The notes beneath the pieces are model-generated. The model was not told the DNA's origin and made no database searches. It was given only the letters and a program-made list of their open reading frames with translations. Both the position numbers and the translations under genes were made by a program. 60,000 nucleotides of DNA from Adiantum capillus-veneris (lineage: Eukaryota; Streptophyta; Polypodiopsida; Polypodiales; Pteridaceae), in contig CM043956.1 of assembly GCA_014529385.2 (NCBI GenBank), positions 63,928,620 through 63,988,619 on the forward strand, in the 5' to 3' direction. This document shows positions 11,109-19,792 of the stretch, in pieces. Each line of letters opens with the position of its first letter. Position 1 is the first letter of the stretch.

Positions 11109-12338
11109 ATGGACTCGCAAGGATTGATAGAGATCTTGTCAACACCAGTGACATGCACTATCACTCTAGCTGAGCTTTTGAGGCTAAGACCACATATGTG
11201 GACCACTGTAGGAAAATGCTTGGAGAAATTTGGGATAAAAGACCCAACATCGAGACTGCAAGAGGGTATACAAGAGCTGAGCAAACCACAAAAGAACGCT
11301 AAGCCTGTACCCTTAAACAAGGTCGGAGAGTATTGCGAAGGTGAAGAGGGGAATACAACCTTACCAGTTGAATTCCAAGGAGTGAACACGATGGCAATAC
11401 TAGACAGCGGAGCTGGGGTAGCCATTGCTACAAAAGAAATCTGGAAAAAATGGGGGAAACCAGCAATAAGGAAGACTAGGTTGAAACTCCAATTAGCAGA
11501 TGGACACATGGAGAAACCTATGGGGTTATTAGAGAAAGTCGTAGTGACTTCTTGCGGCATTGAATACGAACATACTTTTGCTATTGTCGATTTTGGCAAG
11601 GAGAATAACTATGATATCATACTGGGAAGACCATTCATGAGACAGTTGAAAATGGTCCAGGATTGGGGCTACGATCACATATACCTGAGAAATATGGAAA
11701 CCACTACACGTGTGAACCTGAGAGACCATAGCTACAAAGATGTGAACCGAACACCGGTAGAGGAGTTTGATTCAGCTACTTTGACGGGATCCGAATTTCC
11801 AGCTTGGTTAGGTAAGCCCAAGGAGTTATGGATGTGTGGAGCCTCGAAATGTGGAAGTCTGAGGCGAGAAGAATATGTTTTAGAAAGGGCTATCGAAGAC
11901 GAAACTTATATAGGAGAACCCTTTCCAGAGGACACGCTTGAACCATTAGAATGGACACACATTCTAGCAACCCTAGATGTTTGTGCAATTCTGGATGGTC
12001 CCACAACGAAATTTTGCGACAAGGACGGGTACGACGTGGTTCCGTACTTCATGCTGAGAACTACACTCGAAAAAGAAACTGAAAAGAACGATACACTGGA
12101 AAAGGAAGATAAAGAAGAGGTGTTTCACGACATTCCCGATCATCCAGAGTGGGGAAATGAAGCAGACAACGAGTCAACGGACAATTCAAGCGGAAACGAA
12201 GAAACTATAATGGATGTCCGATTTTATGATTTTCCGAACCAAACTAAACAACGCCAGAAACGCTATAGAGCAAAGAGAAAAACAAAGGGGCTTAGAACCA
12301 ATCCGATGCCTAGAATAAGAGGAAAAAATCAATTCTAA
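11109..12338 (+). CDS. Gypsy-1 first retropepsin (PR1) ORF
   Basis: A 409-aa open frame with an aspartic protease near its start. The segment VNTMAILDSGAGVAIATKEIW holds the catalytic Asp at residue 99 in a normal DSG triad, followed by a flap-like segment and the family motif DIILGRPFMRQLKMVQDW about 75 residues later. The protease would cleave the Gag-Pol precursor. In-frame sequence upstream of the ATG (from about 11030) also looks coding, so the listed start may not be the real one. The C-terminal 200 residues are acidic and end in a basic tail; they probably link to RT. It is followed at 12338 by another open frame in a different phase. Confidence 0.85.
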   Translation: MDSQGLIEILSTPVTCTITLAELLRLRPHMWTTVGKCLEKFGIKDPTSRLQEGIQELSKPQKNAKPVPLNKVGEYCEGEEGNTTLPVEFQGVNTMAILDSGAGVAIATKEIWKKWGKPAIRKTRLKLQLADGHMEKPMGLLEKVVVTSCGIEYEHTFAIVDFGKENNYDIILGRPFMRQLKMVQDWGYDHIYLRNMETTTRVNLRDHSYKDVNRTPVEEFDSATLTGSEFPAWLGKPKELWMCGASKCGSLRREEYVLERAIEDETYIGEPFPEDTLEPLEWTHILATLDVCAILDGPTTKFCDKDGYDVVPYFMLRTTLEKETEKNDTLEKEDKEEVFHDIPDHPEWGNEADNESTDNSSGNEETIMDVRFYDFPNQTKQRQKRYRAKRKTKGLRTNPMPRIRGKNQF

Positions 12339-12661
12339 TGCTAGTAAAGGCGGAAGATTGTGTTAAGGACAAGATTTCTGGAAGAATGAGAGGCAATGAT
12401 CAAAAGAGCTTACGAAAAGACAAAAGAAGCTCAAGAAATCAAGTTCAAAGGAATGAAACGAAAACTGAAACAGAAAAATCAGAAAAGAACAAGCGCAACA
12501 GAGAACACACGGAGTCCAAGTTAGAACGTAGAAACAAGTACAGAGAGCTCAAGAAAACTCTGAAAGAAGTTTGGACGACAAAATTGAGAGTGGAGAGGAC
12601 GAAAACGCCAAAATCAAGGAAAACATGGATGTTCCCTCTCACTACAGGAAATTCACAATAG
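12338..12661 (+). other. basic linker ORF between PR1 and RT of Gypsy-1
   Basis: A 107-aa stretch made almost entirely of Lys, Arg, Glu, Asn and Ser, touching the PR1 stop and overlapping the RT frame. It is probably the polyprotein linker displaced by frameshifts rather than a separate gene. No domain is recognisable. Confidence 0.35.
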
Positions 12662-14622
12662 AGGATAGGAAGGTGGTATTAACCCAACCTATTCGAGAGA
12701 GAAGGGAGAACGAATCTTATGACGGACCGGAGGATGCAAAAAAAGTTGATTTAGCAGCTCCAGGTGAGACACCTAGACCGGTGTACATAGCCACAGATTT
12801 GTCTCCAGGCGAGGAAGAGAGACTTTTGAGTCTTCTCAGAGAGTACAGGGATGTGTTTGCATGGTCTTATAAGGACTTAAAGGGAGTTGACCCATCAATA
12901 TGCCAACACACAATCCCACTAAAACAAGACGCAAAGCCTAGCAGACAGAGACCATACACATATAATGATACGTTTGCTAAGCGAATCAAAGAAGAGATAG
13001 ATAAGCTAATGGAAGCTGAATTCATATACGAGATTGAACACACCGATTGGGTATCTCCGATTGTGGTGGTACCCAAGAAGAACGGAAAACTCCGAGTGTG
13101 TGTCAACTTAAAGAAAGTGAATGCTGCAACAATCAGGGACAATTATCCCCTGCCGATAACTGATCATGTTCTAGAGCGTGTATCAGGGAAAACAGCATAC
13201 TCCTTTCTTGATGGTTTTTCAGGATATAACCAGCTAGCCATAGCACCGGAAGATCAACATAAAACAGCTTTTGCAACGGAGTGGGGAATTTATGCTTATC
13301 GGGTTATGCCTTTTGGTCTAACCAATGCTCCCGCAACCTTCCAGAGGCTGATGACGCATGCTTTCAAAGAATACTTAAGGTTGTTTCTAGAAATATACAT
13401 GGATGACTTATGTGTACATTCTCTTCTGAGAGATGAGCATCTAGAACACCTAAGAAAAGTATTTGAGAAATGTAGGACATATCGCATTTGTCTCAATCCT
13501 GAGAAATGTGTGTTTATGGTCCGACAGGGCAGAATTCTGGGACATATTGTCTCACAAAACGGAATATCCACGGATTTAGAGAAGATAAAAGTTATAGTGG
13601 ATATGCCTAGACCAACCAATGCGAAACAAGTACAGAGCTTTATGGGACATTGCGGATATTATAGACGATTCATTTACATGTACGCTATAATAGGCCAACC
13701 ACTTTACAGGCTAATAGTGAACTTTGAATGGACAGAGGAGTGTGAGGAATCATTCAAGAAATTGAAAGAGGCACTCATTACTGCTCCAGTCTTGAAATCA
13801 ACAGATTGGGAGAAGATATTCCATGTGCATATAGATGCTTCGGCATATGCAATAGGATGCATTCTGGCTCAGCCAGAAGAAGGAAACATGGATTTTCCTA
13901 TCTGTTACGCCAGTCAACAGCTCAACAATGCAGAGAAGAATTACACCACAACAGAGCGAGAGGGATTAGGAATGATATATGCTGTGAAGACATATCGGCA
14001 TTATCTTCTAGCCAACAAGTTTGTGTTTTTTACGGATCACCAAGCCTTGCTCTACCTAGTGAATAAACCATGCAATACCGAGAGAATGGTGAGATGGTTC
14101 ATTATCTTACTGGAATTCGACTTCACGGTAGTAGTAAAGAAAGGAAAAACACATCTTAGAGCTGATCATCTTTCGCGATTGACGAATGGAGAAGACCCTA
14201 TAGGAGTAGATGACGACATGCCAGACGCGTACTTGTTCAACATAGAAATGATACCGAAGTGGTCTCAAAATGTCGTTAGCCTATTAACCTATGGAGGAGA
14301 GTTTGATAGAAGAGAATACAACCAGAAACATATTGCTATTCAGCAATCCAAGAATCTTCAATTGGTTGCAGGAAGGTTGTATCAATTGGGAAATGATCAT
14401 GTTTTACGACTATGCGTCAATCCTGAGGAATATAATATATATCTGCGCGAAGCACATGTTCACGAATGTGCATTTCATTGTTCAAGAAGGAACACATATA
14501 GGAATTTGTTACAATTGGGAGTCTATTGGCGAGGAATGAAAGAAAGCGTACAGGAGATCAACTCTATAAGAGAGGTAAAGACAACCACCTTAGGATTTGC
14601 GCATCAGAGTCTGAGTATGTGA
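12571..14622 (+). CDS. Gypsy-1 reverse transcriptase - RNase H
   Basis: A 683-aa open frame. RT motifs in order: VSPIVVVPKKNGKLRVCV, YSFLDGFSGYNQL, RVMPFGLTNAPATFQRLM, the catalytic YMDD at residues 276-279, and GHIVSQNGIS. The connection domain is followed by Ty3-type RNase H with HVHIDASAYAIGCIL, TTTEREGLGMIYAVKTYRHYL and FTDHQALLYL. These copy the RNA genome into DNA and remove the RNA strand. Near the end, GRLYQLGNDHVLRLC and a degraded His-Cys-like segment (LREAHVHECAFHC, then LGVYWRGM) look like an integrase N-terminal zinc module, and a very similar one follows at 14526. The frame is lost at about 14540. The ATG is probably internal to the polyprotein. Confidence 0.92.
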   Translation: MDDKIESGEDENAKIKENMDVPSHYRKFTIEDRKVVLTQPIRERRENESYDGPEDAKKVDLAAPGETPRPVYIATDLSPGEEERLLSLLREYRDVFAWSYKDLKGVDPSICQHTIPLKQDAKPSRQRPYTYNDTFAKRIKEEIDKLMEAEFIYEIEHTDWVSPIVVVPKKNGKLRVCVNLKKVNAATIRDNYPLPITDHVLERVSGKTAYSFLDGFSGYNQLAIAPEDQHKTAFATEWGIYAYRVMPFGLTNAPATFQRLMTHAFKEYLRLFLEIYMDDLCVHSLLRDEHLEHLRKVFEKCRTYRICLNPEKCVFMVRQGRILGHIVSQNGISTDLEKIKVIVDMPRPTNAKQVQSFMGHCGYYRRFIYMYAIIGQPLYRLIVNFEWTEECEESFKKLKEALITAPVLKSTDWEKIFHVHIDASAYAIGCILAQPEEGNMDFPICYASQQLNNAEKNYTTTEREGLGMIYAVKTYRHYLLANKFVFFTDHQALLYLVNKPCNTERMVRWFIILLEFDFTVVVKKGKTHLRADHLSRLTNGEDPIGVDDDMPDAYLFNIEMIPKWSQNVVSLLTYGGEFDRREYNQKHIAIQQSKNLQLVAGRLYQLGNDHVLRLCVNPEEYNIYLREAHVHECAFHCSRRNTYRNLLQLGVYWRGMKESVQEINSIREVKTTTLGFAHQSLSM

Positions 14623-15483
14623 TAATCCTGGAGCAAGCTCATGGAGGAGTAGGTGGAGGCCATTTCTCAGGTGATAAGACAGCAAAACTTGTCTTAGCCG
14701 CAGGAATATGGTGACCAACATTACATATGGACGCTGAGGAATACGTTAAACGGTGTGATGACTGTCAGCGGACCAAAGTACCACTTAAAAGAGATGATAT
14801 GCCGCTTAGACCAATGATGGGGGCAAGAGATTTTGCAAAATGGGGGATTGATTATGTCGGACCCATTTCACCTCCTGCATATAAGACTCATGCACAATAC
14901 ATCGTTGTGGCTACAGACCATCTAACAAAGTGGGTCGAAGCAAAGGCAACTCAAAAAGCAGATGCCAGGACCACGACACAATTTCTATATGAATACGTCT
15001 TTGTACGATATGGATTGCCAATAGAAATTGTGAGTGATCGAGGCACACATTTTATAAATGAAGTGATAGAGATCCTTCTAGATGAATTCATGGTAATCCA
15101 TAGGAAATCAGCTCCGTATCATCCACAAGCAAACAGACAAGCTGAAGCAACAAACAAAACCATATGCACGGTCCTTACGAAGATTGTATCTGAGTCGAGA
15201 AGTGACTAGGACCAGAAGTTGCATTCAACATTATGGGCATATAGGGTAGCATATAAAACATCAATAGGAACGACCCCATATAACATGGTTTTTGGGCTAA
15301 ATGCTATCCTACCAATAGAATTCTTGATTTCAACCTTAAGGGTGGCTAAGGATCTAGAGTGGGACAGGGCACGAGCTTTCTGATAGAATAGATGACCTGG
15401 AAAAGCTAGACGAGCTTCGCCTAAAAGCAGTAGCTTCTATCTACGCTCAAAAAAGGCGACAAAAGGAATTTTTTGATAAGCAT
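14526..15483 (+). pseudogene. Gypsy-1 integrase: zinc-binding N-terminus and catalytic core
   Basis: The open frame to 14714 carries QLYKRGKDNHLRIC, AHGGVGGGHFSGDKTA and LVLAAGIW, then a TGA where Trp is expected. The frame starting at 14727 gives YVKRCDDCQRTK, completing the HHCC zinc finger. The core has GIDYVGP, IVSDRGTHF and NRQAEATNKT. Counting from that start, the triad is D42, D104 and E140, a normal D..D35E spacing. A stop at 15207-15209 interrupts the core, and recognisable coding (TLWAYRVAYKTSIGTTPY) goes on to about 15370. The C-terminal part continues in the next ORF. Integrase joins the cDNA ends to target DNA. Confidence 0.9.
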
Positions 15484-16968
15484 GTGCGGACTAAAGAGTT
15501 TAAAGTTGGGGACTATGTCCTAGTTTACACTCTGAAACAGCATGCTAAGAAGCTTAAAAAGCGAGGGATGGGACCTCTGGTGATTAAAGATCTATCACCA
15601 AGTGGAGCCGTCAAGCTTGCTACATTAGACGGAGAAGAAATGCCCAATTGGATTAGTGGATGCAGAGTGAAAAAGTATCTTTTGCCGCTAACCCAAGACA
15701 TGCTTCTCAAAATACATCAAGAAAAGATGCGTGTCCAGAAAAAGAAAAAGATTGTGGAGGAAGCGCAAGCCGAGGCGAAGGAAAGAATGGAGAAAAGAAG
15801 ACTACTGCGTCAGAAACAGTGCAATGAAGGAGCAATACGAATAAACGCAGTCAGTATAACAGAAATGCATAATGACAAAGAAGAACCCATCATTGAATGC
15901 AAAGTAGAAACCAACCAAATCAAAGCCAAAGCACTATTGGATTCAGGAGCTCAAACTAACCTACTTTCACTCAGTTTGTATAGACAATTGACAAATGCCA
16001 CTAAATTACAAACTGCCAAGCAAGAGTTAAAGAGTTACTTTGAGAATTCAATCAAAACTATCGGATGCACAGTTTTACATATACAGATTAACCAGTATGT
16101 GTATCCTCATATGTTTTACGTGGTTGAAGACCAAGCTACACAACATCCATTATTGCTAGGACAACCATGGCAGAAGCAATACAATGCAATGATTGACTGG
16201 AGTTCTAAATCAGTGCTTATCAAATACGAAGGTGAAAGTCAATCAGTTAAGTTCACCAAAGGAGCAGTGCCAACTCCAAAGGAAGAATCCAAGAACAAAG
16301 GTAAACAACAACCAGAGAAAAAGAAGAAGCAATGGCAACCAAAAGTTTCTATACAACTGGATTGCTCTTCGACGAGGAACTCTCAACATTGGATAAGGAA
16401 GACAAGCAATAATATAACAGCTCAACCTTGGGAAAAAACGGAGTCAAAGTTGGTATGGAGACCAAAAAAGGTTGTGCCAGAGAACACAAAGGTGGAAAAC
16501 AGAGTCTTCAATACCAGACAACAGAGTGATTCCAGACAATCAAGGACAGTGAAACAGATCTGGATTCCAAAGAAGTTCATGACGGCACAAAACTATAGCA
16601 AGCAAATTTGGATCCCAAGGATTTGTAAACAGGAACTCCCTTCAGTACAATCCACGGAAACTCCTAGGTATTTCAAGGCGAGGAAATCAACACAAAGAAC
16701 AAAGCAGGTTTGGGTCGCAAAGAGTTTGTGGCAAGCACAAGCGAAGCGGAAGCAGATTTGGATTGTGAAAAAGAACAATAAGGTAAAGAAGAATCCATCT
16801 ACTGATTCTACTACCGAAGTGCCAAAACCAACCCAAAACCCGACCACCAATCCTTCAATCAAACAAAGAGGAGCTTTATTGGAAAGACTGTTATATCATC
16901 GCTCTACAATTGCATTGGGAACTTATGACCCAAACAACTACAATGCTTCGCCCACAGACACTTCATAG
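15484..16968 (+). CDS. Gypsy-1 integrase C-terminus fused to a second retropepsin (PR2) and a Trp-Lys repeat tail
   Basis: A 494-aa open frame. Residues about 1-75 are the integrase C-terminal domain (EFKVGDYVLVYTLKQHAKKL, GPLVIKDLSPSGAVKLATL), and the in-frame sequence just upstream is also integrase. A Lys/Glu helix follows. Then comes an aspartic-protease-like domain with KAKALLDSGAQTNLLS (Asp at residue 153) and a matching C-terminal motif HPLLLGQPWQ about 75 residues later. Residues about 280-450 contain six W-[IV]-P-K-like repeats such as KQIWIPKKF, KQIWIPRIC, KQVWVAKSL and KQIWIVKK. A protease after integrase is not the usual gypsy order, and PR1 is already present upstream. The tail motif recurs in Gypsy-2 and Gypsy-3. 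It may bind nucleic acid, but that is a guess. Confidence 0.82.
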   Translation: MRTKEFKVGDYVLVYTLKQHAKKLKKRGMGPLVIKDLSPSGAVKLATLDGEEMPNWISGCRVKKYLLPLTQDMLLKIHQEKMRVQKKKKIVEEAQAEAKERMEKRRLLRQKQCNEGAIRINAVSITEMHNDKEEPIIECKVETNQIKAKALLDSGAQTNLLSLSLYRQLTNATKLQTAKQELKSYFENSIKTIGCTVLHIQINQYVYPHMFYVVEDQATQHPLLLGQPWQKQYNAMIDWSSKSVLIKYEGESQSVKFTKGAVPTPKEESKNKGKQQPEKKKKQWQPKVSIQLDCSSTRNSQHWIRKTSNNITAQPWEKTESKLVWRPKKVVPENTKVENRVFNTRQQSDSRQSRTVKQIWIPKKFMTAQNYSKQIWIPRICKQELPSVQSTETPRYFKARKSTQRTKQVWVAKSLWQAQAKRKQIWIVKKNNKVKKNPSTDSTTEVPKPTQNPTTNPSIKQRGALLERLLYHRSTIALGTYDPNNYNASPTDTS

Positions 16969-18615
16969 TCGTCCGGGAGAACTCAGACTAGGAGGGGGGG
17001 AGGTATACAAGTATACAGGAGCTACAAAGCAGCTACAAGCGACAAAAAACAAAGAAAAACAAAAATTATATTACAAGGGCAGTGTCTTACATGATTTTGC
17101 AATTTTTATGTTTGATTGCAGATATTGATAATATTTATGCCCTTCTATACCTTGTTTTGCAACAAGAAGAGATCAAATGATGAATTTGGGTCTCTAGACG
17201 TGTAAATATCACTAAATAAGAGTGTTTTTGGAGCTAAAAAGTGGGAAAAAGTGGTAATCCAAGTCCAGAAATCACAAATAAGTGTATATTCATATACACA
17301 GGGTTACCAGCTATTTATTGTGTACGTTTGGAATTTTTTGGCTTCAATTTGCTATTTTCCTTTATTTTTTATGATTTTCTTAATAAAAGTAAAAGAAAAA
17401 TAATAAAAAAGCAGGTGAAATGAGATCGGAAAAAAGAAAAGAATAGACGGTGATGGTCCTAATGACAAGGGCAACCCATGGTAAAAATTGGGTACAATTC
17501 TGAAAAAGTTGCGGAAAGTCCGAAACGGCAGAATTTTGGCAAGTGGACGGAATTCTTAGAAAACAGGTCAAACGGAGTCCGATTTGGGAAATTTCAGATC
17601 CTAAAGCGCATCTCACAACGAGATAGGAGCACATGACAAATTTGGTGGCAAGTGAACCGGGAAGTCCGAAGTCAAGTATTTTTCACATCACTTTTAAGCT
17701 CATTCACACTATTACCTTCTTGGAGAAGAGCAGAGAGCCACAGGAGCACAGATCTTCTACGACCTTCTACGACTTCCACGAGAACTCAGAGGACACCAGA
17801 CATGAGAGGTAGACTCGTTGCCATAAGCTTTTGATGCTTATCATTAACTTTTGTCACGAAAACTGACCAAAACCAAGAAACAAGAGCAGACGGGGAATGG
17901 GGTAGAATGCTAGGTAGTGGCACAACCGCCTAACCAAACCTTGCAAGAACTTATAGGTGGGTTACCCTAGTATAGAAGATGGGTTTCTAACACTCAAAGC
18001 TCGAGAAAGAACGACTGGAAAAACCCTAGGTCAACAGAGCCTGCAAGAGGCAAACAGGAAAAAGTTGTCGAAACAACACGAAACTTCACAGGAAGTTCAA
18101 CCACATCAAGGACAATGCAACCATAGAATATCTCCAAGTTTGAATCACAAAAAGTAGGTCGGAACAACCGATTTGGCTGCGGACACACAAAGCGTCATTT
18201 TGGCATAACGGCTGAAATTGATGACCGAATGAAATGAAACTTCACAAGCAGCTTCAAGTAACTATCGATGACTTATGTTTGCAAGCAAAACCCAAAAGAA
18301 AGCTGATTCACTTACCGATGGTGAAAAAGACGCTTTCGGGCAACCAAAGGGAGAAAGATGGAGAACGGGGAGCCAAAGTCAAGTTCAACCAAATAGATGG
18401 CTTCACAACATATCCAATGAGCTGGAAATGCAACTCTCGAGAAGAAAAGTTGAAGAAATTCAACTCCAAGGCAAAAAGACGACTTCGGAGACTGAAATGC
18501 CTATAAGGGGGCTTTTTAGCTAAACTGATGACTTTGTAAGTTGAAAACTAGTTAGCAGGGCTTAGGGCACTAGCACAAAGCATTCTTTGCACAAAAAGAC
18601 CAACATTTCAAAAAA
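16969..18615 (+). other. Gypsy-1 non-coding spacer between pol and the second leader
   Basis: No ORF that I can support. The sequence is A/G-rich with many short frames. 'AAAAAGACG' followed by a GC-richer stretch recurs (about 18323 and 18472), similar to the run before each palindrome, so this may be further decayed copies of the leader repeat. Confidence 0.5.
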
Positions 18616-19626
18616 AGACATCATACACGTATGATGTCTCACAGCATGAATTTCACATCCATTTCAACATTTGAGTGCATAGCCTCATTCCACATGTTAA
18701 TCACATCCTATGAACCAAGTATCATGAGAATTGGAGTTAGAAAACCCAAGGAAAACCAAAAAGACGCAAAGTAGGCCATAAAATTGATTTTTGGTCCTAA
18801 TTTTGTCAAAATAACTCCAAACTCATTGAAACTTTGTAGGATTGTTGTTAAACACATCTACAAGCTATCTGGAACCAAAAAGCACCATTTTGACACAAAA
18901 GACATCATACGCTTATGATGTCTATTTGCACTTACAGAGCCAAAATTGCTCATTTGTCATCATACATCCATTATATATATCTAATACATGCTACATATGA
19001 AATTTGGAACCATTTGGTCAAGAGGATCACCCCAGTAGCCCAATTGAGGGAAAATCCTTCACCTAAAGCCTATTTTTGGCCCAAATCCAACATACTCAAG
19101 TCCAAACCAAGATTTGAGCAGGAACAGTCCTTCACTAGTACATGGGGAGTCCACAGAACCAATCCCATGCAAAATTGATGAAAAAGACATCATACACGTA
19201 TGATGTCTCCAGAGCCATTTTTAGCCCAAAATCTATCCAAACTTCATAAATCCATTGAATAAGCCTATCTAAAGCCAAATCCAAGCTTATAGAGAAATTT
19301 GGTCCAAAAATACACTAAAAGACATCATACGCGTATGACGTCTCACTATGTGATTTTGGCACCTCAGGGCTTCAACCACCAAACAGAAGTGATCTACATG
19401 CCATTTGAAAGTGAACCACCAAGTTTTATCCAATTTGGATCATAAAATCCAATTCCCTTTCAAAATTTTGCCAAAAGCCGGAACTGAACTAAATTGGACA
19501 AAACTTGACCAAATGGGATCCAAACTCAAATGCAAGCATATGATAATCATGTATACACTATCAGCTACAAGCACAACCAATATGAAGTCATTTTGACACA
19601 AAAGACATCATACGCGTATGATGTCT
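18616..19626 (+). repeat. phased palindrome array 2 upstream of the extra ORF of Gypsy-1 (five copies)
   Basis: Five copies of the same dyad as in array 1, at 18616-18639, 18900-18923, 19185-19208, 19320-19343 and 19603-19626. The last is perfect; the others carry one mismatched pair. Start-to-start spacings are 284, 285, 135 and 283 bp, and the extra-ORF ATG lies 190 bp after the last start. Apart from one additional 284-bp step at the front, this is the order found ahead of gag (288, 125, 282, 188). The array therefore looks like a duplicated leader that now serves a second gene. Confidence 0.87.
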
Positions 19627-19792
19627 CCAGCATGATTTTGAGCCCATTTTGCATATTTTTTCACCTACCTTGCATCCTTAGGCCCTGAATAGCTCATGTT
19701 TCAATTTTCAAGTCATTTGGATAGTTAAAAGATTCATTTCGGCTTTCAGTACTAAAAAGACGCTAACTTCTGAAATTGGAGTTACAGGATCC

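Noticed and set aside
6665-19626. CRISPR-like array because of regularly spaced near-identical 24-bp repeats
   Set aside because: Spacing is 125-288 bp, the repeats are full palindromes, they lie in leaders of a plant LTR element, and there are no cas genes.
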